64,000 nt of DNA from Parietaria judaica (Eukaryota > Streptophyta > Magnoliopsida > Rosales > Urticaceae): assembly GCA_954871525.1 (NCBI GenBank), contig OX940871.1, positions 1,364,001-1,428,000 of the forward strand, read 5' to 3'. The position numbers were made by a program, and so were the translations under genes. This document shows positions 1 through 11,417 of the stretch, one piece after another. Position 1 is the stretch's first letter; every line of letters starts with the position of its first letter. The notes beneath the pieces were generated by a model. The model saw only the letters and a list, made by a program, of their open reading frames with translations. It was not told the DNA's origin and made no database searches.

Positions 1-2490
1 ATGTAATGGCCTTTTTTTGGAACAATATGATATGTAATTGAACAAGATTATGATATGTACTTGAATGAGTAGCAAATTATGTTTAACAATCGAGGAGCAG
101 CAAACTGTAACAAAACACCAAAATGTGCAGCAATGTTTTAATTAATTTTATTTTGTTAAAAATGAGATATGGAGTTCAAAGAAGAAGATGAGAAATGAGT
201 TTGATATATTAGGAAAAGCACCAGAGGGAGAGAGAGAAATGATTTCAATTTTAATTAATTTTTTGATTAAAAATGGGTTAAAAATAAGCTGCTAACGGTG
301 TTGGACGGAAAAGAAATGGAATATACAAAACGAGAGTTTGGCAACTTTACCCGTCGAAAAAAGAGAATGAGTACTTATTGTCAACTTTTTAAACACTTTT
401 GGTACTTATGCCGTCATTTTCCCTTAATTTAATAATCAGAGTGAATGTGGGCATGAATTTCTAGGCTATTTATGAGGTATATTATTATTAATTAAAATGG
501 AAAAATGCATGCAGATTGTGAGTGGCACCATATGGTATTTATTAGTGAATAATAATATTACCTTATTTTAAGATTCAGTGATTATTCAAATGTTCAATTG
601 GGACCATGACCATGCCATTGTGTTGTTGAATTAATTTATTAATTATTTCATACAATGTGTTATTGGGTTAGATCTATTTCAGCTTTCGGTTCAAAGGGTC
701 GGTTTGTAGACTTGGAAAGTCCTCAATTTGATAAAAGTTACTCATTAAGAACAAAGTATTAGGTCTCATAACACTTGGAAAGTTGATGATTATCAGAAAG
801 AAGGGTAGTTATACTTATACCCCTCAACTTTATATGTTTGTACAGTTTGCTACCTGAATTTTAGTTCTTGTCACTATACATACAAAATAATGAAAATTGC
901 GCGTTATATCTATACTTTCATGGGACTTTCGTTTTAACATTTTGTTGTTGTTGGAGAATTTGAATCATTGATTGCTTTAGAGTAGTCTTATAATCAAATC
1001 CGTTGATCTTATTCCGTATTTAATTGACGAAAACGCAATCGCGAAACTAAGGTGAGTTATATTAATGTGCACACGATGATTGATGTGTAATTTTTCAAAA
1101 ATATAGGGGCATTACTTGCCAAAAGTCATGCTTGAAATTTTTCTTCTACGTTAATATGAAAGCTCTATTTGATAAACATAGAATTTGTGAGAGAATAGAT
1201 TTTGAAATCTTTATATGAAATATCTATTTTTCATATATATAGGAAGGAATTAGAAGAAAAAAACTGCATAAAGTAAAGGGTACTTTATTTGAATATGAAA
1301 GCAGCCAAATTTATTTGAATTTGGGGAATAATTGACCTTTGTCTTTGTGAGCTACAAATTTGCTTTATGGATATATTTAAAGCCAAAAAGGGGTTGAACT
1401 AAAATACAAAATATATCATTTCCTGTCCTTTATAATAATAGTGAAAATTAAAAAAAAAAAAGTGACTAAATTGTGTGCCCCACTTAATTCATATTTATTT
1501 ATTTATTTGTTACTAAACCCACTTGCGCAATAGGAGCGCTTAATGCACTTATACCTAAATTAAGGTTGAATATTTTGAAATGACAAAGTTGAAAGTGGAA
1601 GCAATTATGTATGAATTTTGACATATTTTTTTAGTGTAATATCACAAATTGCTTGTATAATTTGGATACCAATACAAAATAAATGAAAATGTATTTATTT
1701 TATTTTATTTTATTTTTTCTCATGTTGTTCTTCTATTTGATGGTAATTAAAGTATGTGATGTGAAGTTGCCTTGAGGGTTATTATTGGAAAGGAAATTGG
1801 ATCATTTTTGTTCTCATTTAGTAGCTTTTATTTGCACTTTGTGAACTTATGGAGGAACAAATTATAAATTACAATGAGGTATTTTAATTTATGGATTGCA
1901 ATTTATTATCTTCAAGAAATTTAAGCTTGAATAATTATGAACATAATAATTCAAAATTATGTTCCTTACATTTGAATATGATAAGGTTTTATTTGCACTT
2001 TTGGAACAAATGAAAAAAAAAATTCTCAAATGAATTGCAATTGAAAAATTTGATAAAGAAATGTGGTAGTAAAAGAGGAGGTCCATCAAATAAAGGTATT
2101 ATAAATCGTCTTTTGTGTTTTTAATACATTTATTTAAGCTATATTAATTATCAACATAAATAATGAAAAATTATGCTTCATAGTTCATAGTTCATACAAT
2201 TAATATATATATATAAATTTAATATGTAAAATAAATGCAATATTAAAGTTTCAAAGGGACAACGAAACAGCGACATGTTTAGGATCTATCTCACTGAAGA
2301 TCCTCTCGTCTGGCACAGCCCCTAGATGTCCGACACGTGTCACTCTCGAGGGTATCCCGGTAATTAACCGAGAGCTTCGTTGTCGCCGAAGCCATGATGA
2401 TGATGATGATGATGAGCCCAAATGACCATGTTACCCCTGGCGTGTACAGCTAGATTCTAAAGTCAATAATAAGGTCATCACTCGATCATT
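1..2490. other. AT-rich intergenic region
   Basis: No coding region could be supported. The only long open frame (about 1889-2089, minus) is low-complexity and resembles no family I know. The segment around 280-430 ends in GTACTTATGCCG followed by TCATTTTCCC, which resembles the ends of the element at 51.3 kb and may be a decayed Mutator-like terminus. The last 200 bases are probably the promoter of the LIM gene. Confidence 0.6.
2332..2341. promoter_or_regulatory. Perfect G-box/ABRE palindrome upstream of the LIM gene
   Basis: The ten bases GACACGTGTC form a perfect palindrome with a CACGTG G-box core, about 320 bp upstream of the LIM start codon. In plants this core is bound by bZIP and bHLH factors, and ACGTGTC matches ABA-response elements. 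The match is seen directly; activity here is inference from motif and position. Confidence 0.45.
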
Positions 2491-2508
2491 CATTCATTCA
2501 TTCATTCT

Positions 2509-2595
2509 CAGAGAGAGAGAGAGAGAGAGACAGAAAGTCTTCTGATCTTCAGTCTGTTGATCAAGATTTGCTCTTTGCTTTCTGGGTTTGTGTCT

Positions 2596-2663
<68 letters not shown>
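2509..2663 (+). repeat. (GA)n tracts in the LIM gene 5' leader
   Basis: A short GA run at about 2509-2530 and a long uninterrupted one at about 2599-2660 end just before the LIM start codon at 2665. Translated in frame, the long run reads as Glu-Arg repeats fused to the LIM protein, but a (GA)n untranslated leader is far more likely because the family starts near MxxxGGTTQKC. GA tracts bind plant BPC/GAGA-binding proteins (known for the motif, inferred here). Confidence 0.75.
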
Positions 2664-2664
<1 letters not shown>

Positions 2665-2801
2665 ATGGCAATGATGTATGGAGGGACAACGCAGAAGTGC
2701 AAGGCGTGTGAGAAGACGGTGTATCTGGTTGATCAGCTCACCACAGACAGCAAGGTTTATCACAAGGCTTGCTTCAGATGTCACCACTGTAAACGAACTC
2801 T

Positions 2802-2846
<45 letters not shown>

Positions 2847-4825
2847 TTGATTCATAATCATAGTTTGTTTGTTCCATTGAATTATTATACATCTTGTTCC
2901 CGGTTTAATCCGGTAGAACGCTGGTTTAATACCGGGAGGAGTTTTTGAATTTCCAAAATGACGTGACAGGGGAAGACATATCGGCAAATCCTCGTTCGGG
3001 TCCTGGTTTCAGTTGTATTGTTCGTTCCCCGTTTAATCCATTTAACACCGCTTTTTTTTTTTTTTTTTACCGTGATTTCCTCCTTTTATGATATATAGAT
3101 TATATATGTTACCTTAGCAATTTCTAAAATTAAGTAATTTTTAAAGTTTGATGAAATAGGTCTTAGTTCAAAAGTAATTTGCCAAAATGGGAGTGCTTGA
3201 AAGACGAGGATGATCGAAAGTGATCGGAACCGCTCGAGACGCAGGCTCTGTGCAGCGGCTACAACGTCAACCTCCCAGGGACATTTTTGTCAACTTGGGA
3301 AAGCCACACAACCTCCCTGAAAATATATTAGTGTATAAATAGCCTTGCACAATCGTACAGTTACTAGACGGGTCGGGTTAATAAATTGGATTCTGATCAC
3401 AAACTCCGGTAATCGGTAGTAACGGAAGAGTTATGAGGAGGAGTTCTTGATTCTTGAATTTCCAAACACGTGATAGGGATGGAAAATAATGGCAAATCCC
3501 TGCTTCCGGTTCTGGTTTCAGTTATATAGTTTGTTTCCTGTTTAATCCCGTGAACACCGATTTTTTACTGGTGCAGTGCCCGGGGGGTTTCTTGAATTTC
3601 AGAAAACGTGAAAGGGAGAAAAAAATCGACAAATTCCTAGTTTCCAGTCCCGGTTTCAGTTATATAGGTTGTTTCGCGTTTAATCCAGTGAACACCGTTT
3701 TTTTACCGGTCCCATTACCGAGAGGAGTTTTTGAATTTCCAGAAAACCGTGACGGGGAGAAAAATTCATATCCCTGGTTTCCTATCTTGGTTTCAGTTAT
3801 ATGTGGAGTTTGTATAACAACATATTTGGAAGCAATAAATATCAACGTTAGGACATTCACATGATTATAAATAATATTTGGAAGAGAACAATTGACATCA
3901 ATTAAACAAAAACCTCTTGCGGTTTTGCAGCTGAGCGATTATTCGTCGTTCGAAGGCGTTCCGTATTGCAAGCCTCACTTCGATCAGCTGTTCAAGCGGA
4001 CCGGAAGTTTGGATAAAAGTTTCGAAGGTAAAACAATTATTAAATTTACCATCTCATTATTAACATATTCACTTGTTCATATCTCCTAAATTTGGAATAC
4101 TTTTTGTTTTAGGGACTCCAAAAACCGTTAGAGAAAGATCAACTGAGCAGGTTCAAAAATTCAACGTCTGATAAGTTTATGAGTTTCATAATATATATAT
4201 ATATATATATATAATTATTATTTTTTACTGATTTCGAGGAATTACGCAGGTTCAGAGCACCAGAGTTTCGCGCCTTTTTGCCGGTACTCAAGAAAAATGC
4301 ATATCTTGCAAGAAAACGGTTTACCCGATCGAAAAAGTAAGATCTTTGGTAGAAGAATTAATAGGTTTCTATGAATGACTTCGATATGTATATTCCGTTG
4401 ATCTTCATAAACCGAATACTATGTTTCGGATTTATTGTAAAGGAAAATCGGATACCCTTTTTAGAGAACCAAAAATCATTTATCGAATTTTCGATAGAGG
4501 CAAAAATGACTTCTATTTACTGCATTTACCGCTTCAAAGGATAAACCGAGATAGTTAGAAACTTATAAGCATTAATCAAACGAGCCACTAAAACAAGGCT
4601 TTTTTTTTCAAGGTGGCGGTCGATGGCACACCGTACCACAAGATCTGCTTCCGGTGCACCCATGGCGGGTGCATCATCAGCCCGTCGAGCTTCGTGGCCC
4701 ACGAGCAGCGCCTCTACTGCAAGCACCACCACAGTCAAATCTTCAAAGTCAAAGGAAACTTCAGCCAATTCGACAAGCACGAAGAAGTCAAACCGGCATT
4801 GACCGAGAACTCAATAGCAGTATAA
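2665..4825 (+). CDS. Two-LIM-domain actin-bundling protein (WLIM/PLIM type)
   Basis: The five exons are 2665-2805, 3931-4027, 4113-4150, 4250-4336 and 4613-4825, giving 191 aa, close to the roughly 190-200 aa usual for plant LIM proteins. All junctions are GT-AG and in phase. LIM1 zinc ligands are C12, C15, H33, C36, C39, C42, C60 and H63; LIM2 ligands are C109, C112, H130, C133, C136, C141, C157 and H160, with the HGGC spacing typical of plant LIM2. The linker is about 45 residues and the acidic-rich tail is short. Plant members of this family bind and bundle actin filaments and also enter the nucleus. The sequence looks closest to WLIM2-type members, from memory only, so no symbol is given. 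Intron 1 (1,125 bp) is inflated by repeats. Confidence 0.93.
2806..2842. repeat. (TA)n microsatellite at the intron 1 donor
   Basis: The first intron begins GTATATATA and runs straight into about 18 TA units, so the splice donor sits on the edge of a microsatellite. Confidence 0.85.
2890..3810. repeat. Degenerate ~130-bp repeat array in LIM intron 1
   Basis: A module recurs about four times: a GTTTAATCC(N)GT(A/G)AACACCG segment, then T-run and ACCGG, then GAGGAGTTTTTGAATTTCC, then CGTGA(C/T)(A/G)GGG, then GGTTTCAGTTATAT. Copies can be followed near 2895-3050, 3440-3560, 3560-3690 and 3680-3805. A non-repeat block at about 3060-3430 separates copy one from the rest. It may be a decayed transposon or a minisatellite; I could not define termini. 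Confidence 0.6.
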
Positions 4826-5380
4826 ATCAGGCCTCTCTCCTCTCCTTTGAGTTTCACTCATCTTCTTGCTTTCCCTTCAAATAAACTGTGTGATTAGTCC
4901 ATAATATATATATCATATGTATTTATTTTTTAAAATTCTTGATTGAGGCTTCTTGTGTTTATAGAACATTACCTGAGAAAAGTGTGCTTGTTATATAGTT
5001 TTTTATTTTTATTTTTAATATGTTACACAATAAGAGTACAAGCTTGAGCTTTTGAACAGAAACTCGGAACCAATCTGATTTTTTTTGTATGTTTTGAGGA
5101 AAAGAAAGCTGTTTTGTCTGTGGATTTACTTGTTCTTGTCTGTTAAATGCTATCTATATACTAGATATATAGATATAATTATACATTATGGTAGAAACCC
5201 TAAATAAAAAGAAAAAACTTTCATAATCTTTTTCATATTAAGATTTCATTTTTTCCAGGAATGTCACTGACTCGCTGATGTATTATACAAGCTAAAGCAG
5301 CAAAAATCGAATTCTTTGATGACAAAAACATGGAGCAAAATATTTTTTAGTCTACGATTTTGTTGTTTATTAATCAGTAT
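4826..5380. other. LIM gene 3' flank
   Basis: Presumed 3' untranslated region and AT-rich spacer. AATAAA-like signals lie at 4879-4884. No coding content was seen. Confidence 0.5.
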
Positions 5381-5384
5381 ACGC

Positions 5385-5760
5385 GGCAAGTTTAGCTCGA
5401 TGGGCTAAAACTCAATAGGTCCGATGACCCGTTATTCAAGTTGCTCAGCAGAGACGCGTGCATTTGCACGCGTCTACTACGTGGACACAAATGGAGGACG
5501 CGTCCACACGCGTAACAAATGTTGGAGTCTACGTCCACACGCGTATTCGTACACACGCGTGACGCGTCCATCAAGTTCTCGTCCAACCTCGAACGTGTGC
5601 CTCACGTTCTCGTTTGCACTTGGACAACGTCAACCAAAAAAGTCCGCGGGCCAGCTTGACCCGTTATCGAAATCACGCGGATATGGTGCGAGTCTAGCTC
5701 AAGCAATTCTCCGAGCTCTCAAAGAGGTTTCGAGTTGATGAGAGTCACGAGACCGTTTAA
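5385..5760. other. CpG-rich block with seven ACGCGT sites
   Basis: This island is strikingly GC-rich for its surroundings. ACGCGT occurs seven times between about 5454 and 5572, and 5452-5475 forms an 11-bp perfect stem around a TT loop. GACCCGTTAT occurs on both sides of the array, at about 5426 and about 5657. Both flanks return to normal AT-rich DNA. An open frame spans it on the plus strand but has no family resemblance. It may be the body of a transposon with repeated binding sites. Confidence 0.5.
5452..5475. repeat. Perfect inverted repeat AGACGCGTGCA-TT-TGCACGCGTCT
   Basis: Two 11-bp arms pair perfectly around two bases. Each arm holds one ACGCGT site. Confidence 0.8.
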
Positions 5761-6116
5761 AACATACTACATGACATGACATGACATTAACGGACGGAGA
5801 AAAAACGAAAAATTCAAAATAAGTCTTAACTATTTTTATCGCAAATACTTCTAATTAATTTCATCACATTAGAAGACTAAAATTTTCTATTTCGAATTTT
5901 ATCCATTTCTATATTTACGATCATTTTAAAATCAAATCAGTTATCAGTTATGATTAAAAACGGAAAAATAATAATTCAAATCTAAAATAAAATAAACCGG
6001 TTCTGATTTCTGGTTCCGGATTCAAAACTTTGCCCGATGGAGAAATCCGGACCCGGAATCCGGTATTTTGGCAGTAACTCTCTCTGGCGTTGCATGCAAT
6101 TGCATGATATGAAACT

Positions 6117-8075
6117 ATGAAAGGAAGCAACTTCTCCAGAATCAAACAGCGATTCCTTCGCTCATTCTCTGCTCGATCCGCCATTGCCGATCCGAACCCA
6201 AGAAACCCATTGTCGCACCCGATCCCACAGTCGCTCTTCCAAGCTCTGAAGCTCCGGCCATCGCTCCCCAAGCTCAAGCGACTCCATGCCAGAGTCGTCA
6301 CTCTCGAGCTCTCGTCTCACGCCTCGTTGACCACCTCGCTCGTCAACTGTTACCTCTCTGTGAAAGACCTCAACTCCGCGAGAAAGCTCTTCGAATCTTA
6401 CCCTTCTTCTTCTTCGCCTCCGACTCTGGTTTGGAATATCATGATCAGGGGTTACTCGAAGCTCGGAGATTCTCGACACTCTCTTCTGCTCTTCAAGGAA
6501 ATGATGGGTTTGGGTCGCCATTGTAGGGCTTTGCCTGATCAGTATACTTTCACCTTCGTTGTGACTTCGTGTTCGAATCTGGATTCGGATGGATGTGGCG
6601 CGAGCGTTCATGGGTTGGTGGTGAAATTCGGGTTCGGGTCCGATTTGTTCGTGGGCAATGCGATTGTGAGCATGTACGGTGTCTTCGGTAAGACGGGAGA
6701 TGCCCGGGCATTGTTCGATGAAATGTCCGAGAGAGACGTGTATGCTTGGACCGCTCTCTTGCGCGGGTATTTTAGAAGCGGCGAGATCGATGAAGCTTTT
6801 CTAGTCTTTGAGGAAATGCCTGTGAGGAACGAGGTTTCATTGGCGGTTATGATTTCGGGCTTCGTCGGGTGCGGGAGGTATACTGAAGGGTTGAGGTGTT
6901 TTCATGATTATGTGTTAGGCGAAAACAGCAAGATTAGGCTGAACGAGGCTGTAATCGTTTCGGTTTTGTCTTGCTGTGCGAATATTGGGGCGTTGGAACA
7001 AGGTGTTTCGATTCATAACTATGTAGAAATGAACAGGATCGAGTTAACTAGTAACATCGCCACTGCTCTGATAGATATGTACTCGAAATGTGGAAGAATT
7101 GACCGAGCGAAACGTATCTTCAGCGAGACTCCGAGGCGTGATGTTTTCAGTTACACGAGCATGATCTCGGGTTTGTCTGTTCACGGGCTCGGTAAAGAAG
7201 CCCTGCAAGTATTCTCTCAGATGTTGGCAGAAAACATTTCGCCGAACGACGTTACGATTCTCGGAATATTGAATGGGTGTAGTCATTCCGGTTTAGTAGA
7301 CGAGGGCTCTTCGATCTTTCTCAACATGGAAAGTTCGTGGGGAATCCGTCCCAAGATCGAACTTTATGGGTGCTACATTGATTTACTTGGACGTGCCGGG
7401 TTTGTGGAAAAGGCGTTCGAAGTTTCGAAGACTATGCCGATGAATCCCGACATAATTATATGGAGGGTGTTGCTCAGTTCATGCAGAATCCACCGCAACG
7501 TTAAGCTCGGAGAAGAGATTGCGAAGCACATTGAGCGATTACACCTTGTTGACTTTGACCAAACCGAAGGAAAAGCGCTTCTCTCGAGTTTGAACTCTTC
7601 AATGGGAAAGTGGGAGAGAGTAGCGGAATTAAGAGAGCAAATTTACGGGAAAAGGAGTCGGTTGACTCGTGGCTGCAGTTGGATTGAAGTCAACGGAGAG
7701 GTCAATGAGTTTCGTGTCGACGATCAATTACACCCTCAGATCATTGACATTCGGGAGGAGTTGACCAAAGTTCTGAGACGGGCTAGCCTCGGAGGCTATG
7801 TTTCAAGCACGAGGCAAGTCTTGTTCGACTTGAGCGAGGAAGATAAAGAGCAAGCGATTGCTTTACATAGCGAAAAATTGGCTGTCACGTACGGGCTAAT
7901 GAGCACCGAGCCCGGGGAAGTTATTCGGATAGTGAAGAACCTAAGGACGTGTGAAGATTGTCATTCGGCTTTGAAGGCGATATCGCTGGTTTACAAGAGA
8001 GAACTCGTCGTCAGAGACCGGTCTCGCTTCCACACTTTCAAAGATGGAAATTGTTCATGCAATGACTATTGGTGA
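6117..8075 (+). CDS. PLS-class pentatricopeptide repeat protein with E/E+ and DYW domains
   Basis: A single 652-codon intronless frame, as is usual for plant PPR genes. The N-terminus (about residues 1-35) is rich in Arg, Ser and Phe with few acidic residues, which fits an organelle transit peptide. PPR repeats fill about 50-480, including motifs such as VWNIMIRGY, YAWTALLRGY and SYTSMISGL. The E/E+ region (about 480-570) contains GCSWIEVNG. The C-terminal DYW deaminase has the catalytic HSE at 584-586, CEDC at 612-615, the second zinc site H639/C646/C648, and ends exactly in Asp-Tyr-Trp. Such proteins edit specific cytidines to uridine in mitochondrial or plastid transcripts. All catalytic residues are present. 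The target site cannot be read from the sequence. Confidence 0.95.
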   Translation: MKGSNFSRIKQRFLRSFSARSAIADPNPRNPLSHPIPQSLFQALKLRPSLPKLKRLHARVVTLELSSHASLTTSLVNCYLSVKDLNSARKLFESYPSSSSPPTLVWNIMIRGYSKLGDSRHSLLLFKEMMGLGRHCRALPDQYTFTFVVTSCSNLDSDGCGASVHGLVVKFGFGSDLFVGNAIVSMYGVFGKTGDARALFDEMSERDVYAWTALLRGYFRSGEIDEAFLVFEEMPVRNEVSLAVMISGFVGCGRYTEGLRCFHDYVLGENSKIRLNEAVIVSVLSCCANIGALEQGVSIHNYVEMNRIELTSNIATALIDMYSKCGRIDRAKRIFSETPRRDVFSYTSMISGLSVHGLGKEALQVFSQMLAENISPNDVTILGILNGCSHSGLVDEGSSIFLNMESSWGIRPKIELYGCYIDLLGRAGFVEKAFEVSKTMPMNPDIIIWRVLLSSCRIHRNVKLGEEIAKHIERLHLVDFDQTEGKALLSSLNSSMGKWERVAELREQIYGKRSRLTRGCSWIEVNGEVNEFRVDDQLHPQIIDIREELTKVLRRASLGGYVSSTRQVLFDLSEEDKEQAIALHSEKLAVTYGLMSTEPGEVIRIVKNLRTCEDCHSALKAISLVYKRELVVRDRSRFHTFKDGNCSCNDYW

Positions 8076-11000
8076 TTTCATGTTAAATATTTTAGCATAA
8101 AAATATATACTTTCTGCTCATCAAATACACCCCGGGATTCTGATCTCGTAACGGGAGCCATTGTGTATCAGAGAAAACATATACCGAAACACACTAAAAA
8201 AGCAGCATAAATAGAATAAATCGCTAACACAAGACATAAAATTCCAAAATTAGACACACTTCCTATTCCCGAGCCCGTTCTCGGGTTCGGGCTCCTTCTT
8301 TTGCAAGTCTTACCGAAATAGGCATCCGAAACATACTCTAACAAAACACTAGCACAAGTTGACTAAGAATAATTTATTTATATTATTTATTTTTTGTTCT
8401 TTGATGCCTAATAATTATGAAACTTGAAGTTAAGGTGATGATAGAGCACAAGAAACTTACAAAAAAGGCATGCAAAGATAGACAGAAAGGTAAAAATGGT
8501 GTCTTTTTGACAAGCCTTTGAAGTGATTTTGGTGCGCAATAAAGACAAGCCTTACGTGATGCTATGAGCTTGTTCATCAATGGCCAACACTTGATGACCC
8601 ACAAGATTCAACATTTTGTGCCATCTCTCGGAATCTTAAGCCCCCAAAAACGATTTAATTCAGACAACTTTCAATCTTGTGTAAGAAAAAGAAAGAGCTC
8701 TCTCTCTCTCTCTTGTGAGCTGGTTGTGATTAGTCTTATTCACAAAAAGCTCGATCCTTTAGTGGAGCAAATAGCGATATGCCGAAAGCATGAACGATTT
8801 TCACAAATAAATACATACAGAAACACGTGTATCTGTATGTAAATGTGGTAATAGTCCCCGTCCGAGCGCGTAAGGTGTGTAATTCCGTATTTTCAGGTAT
8901 GAGACGGCAGTACTATATGAAACCATGCATGCAGACATGAGAAGGTCGAAGATTGGATGATTGCATCTTGTTTTCGGTAGTTCATCTGTAAGACCTTCAT
9001 AATACTAAAACAAGCTTGACCAGCGATAATCTCAAGATGAGTGATGATAAGAATTCGATACTCAACAAAAATATATAGCCAATTTATACTAAATACTTTA
9101 TTCAATCAACAATACACACACAAAAAAATTGTTCCTTCGACAATACGGTCAAAACTCTTTTAAACAGAGTCCCGTGTCAAACCAACAAACAGAAACACGC
9201 ACTTGGCTTTCAACACTAGATGCTAATAAGAGTGATAATTTTCCTAATTTCACGTAATACTTTAACAATTTTTTTTCTATCCCTGAATATTACTATCAAA
9301 GGCTATTATAAAGTGGCTTGTAAAAAACTAAATACTCGATTCGATGTAAAGCAAAGGTCTTTAATTGACATTATTAGACCTAATCACGATGGATAGACTC
9401 GTGTTGGTCGGCAAAAGAAACACAATCATCAATTCGATCAAGCGAAGACACATAAAGCCAAACACTCATCAAGTAACCTTGTTTAGGACAAATCACAATA
9501 AAGAGACTTGCACGTAGCCTATTAGAAGGAAAACAAAATCGTTAATTTGATCAAAAGACGATACAATAAAGCCAAAGACTTATCAAGTGACTTTATTATA
9601 ACAAAACACGAAAGAAAGACTCGTGTTGACCCGGGAAACAGAATCGTCGACGCTATAGAGCATGACGATACAATAAAGAAAGAATGGCATGCATAGTTGT
9701 TTCTTTCTTGTATTGTGGCTCTTGGGGTGAGGAATAAAGGCCAAAAAGATGGCACGGGTGTGAGAAGTTTCGGAAGCGCACTATGAGAAAAGGACACGCT
9801 TTTGAGAGTGTATATACACAATTATACATATATATATATAATATCAATCTTTATATATAATGATTGATTATTTACAGGTAATATTGAGACCTTTTTCCTG
9901 CTAATCAAATGTTTTTATTCACAAAATTATTAGATCTTTGTGGCACTTTATTTGGTGTCACATTCCAATTATTCCCATCATGACTCGTGCATGCATAATT
10001 ATTTATACATAAAATTCATTTTATTTTCTTGCTTTTTGGTCTAAAGTGTTGCCCTAATTATATGATCGCCGTATGAGTTATATCAAATATCCTTGACTTT
10101 CTAAGTGGTTAAATAATAATATTTGAATTAATGAACCTCGGAAATGAAAATATATGGTTACAATTAGGGGTGAAACCGGGACAATCTACAATGTGAGAAA
10201 AACAAACAATTATTTGCTCATATAAAAATATAAATATCGTATATTTCAAAAGAGTTATAATCAATATTGGGTCCTTGATTTCCAAATCAAGAATCCGAAA
10301 TGCCGGATTAATTCGTTAATTAGAAAATCCGGATTCCGATAATCATGAACTTGATATATATATATATATATATATATATTTGCTCATTTAAATGCTAAAA
10401 TGAGAAAATATGAGAGTTCATGGCTATTATATATTAGTTTTAAGCTTGGTGTTGACTGCTAGTCTAATAATAATAATAATAATTAGGGATGGCTAAGTTG
10501 GTGGTGTCTGTTGTGAGTCTTGGTTGTACACCTGATCGAAGTTGATTTTTAATAATAATGATGATATAATAAATGCTTATCGTTGAATTATTGTACTATA
10601 CATTTAGTATTTACCTATGCTCTTTTGTATATTATATGCTCTAATTTTTAATATATAGTTTAATCTAATATATGGTCTCCTGGTGCTATCAAAGGACAAC
10701 AAAGTATGGTTGAGTTATGTGACATTAACTACAATTTGTATTAATTAAATTGGAATAAATAAAAATACATAACAATTAAATTCATATCTAACTACTCCAG
10801 ATAAACCTTCGAGTTACCGGAGTTCAGAGTTTCACCGACGATTACCAATAATAGTAAAATCAACTATTACTGTTACGGTTATATGATATGTCGAAAGTTT
10901 ATTCCAGCCGATAACTGGGAAGGAAAAAGAACCCACATATTTGATCGGTAAATTCGTCAAATATTATATATCGGAGAAAACCCGATAATATTGTATCCTA

Positions 11001-11417
11001 CTTATGAGTTACGATTACAAACATATCAGTCAGCAATGAAAAAACCGTGTCGGTGAACTCGTGAAATCGGATCATCGATATTACTCGGAATCTTCGACCT
11101 GAAACTTTGCTCCGGATCAAACAAAAACAAAAAGATAATATACAATTCAAGTCACTATGATCTGGAAAGTTGAATATGTAATACATTCAAGTACATACAC
11201 ATTTGACTTTACTAATTAATAATTAGTAATTAAGTTGGCACATTCATATTCTTCATATAATTACTATGCACAGACCATGATCATCTCAAACCCTAATTCA
11301 ATCTGCTTCGTTTCCGGCAAATGTACCAATTCTTTTTCTTTTTCTTCTTTGTAAGCTCCCAAAACGTTTCCAATACGTTCGGATTCGGCATTTTCAGCAT
11401 ACAATCTTTAACAGCAA
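8076..11417. other. Intergenic region without supported genes
   Basis: No gene was seen. Within it, about 8272-8300 has a GC-rich hairpin (GAGCCCG and CGGGCTC around a 10-base loop) just past the PPR gene. A degenerate direct repeat with ATAAAGCCAAA and CATCAAGT-like motifs lies at about 9430-9480 and 9540-9590. A (TA)n tract is at about 10351-10379. Confidence 0.55.

Noticed and set aside
2557..2850. 97-aa plus-strand frame with Glu-Arg repeats before the LIM start
   Set aside because: The ER run is the (GA)n leader and the end reads into the (TA)n intron; only 2665-2805 is coding.
5424..5738. 104-aa plus-strand frame in the CpG-rich block
   Set aside because: Open only because of high GC and few stops; no family resemblance and no splice or start context.
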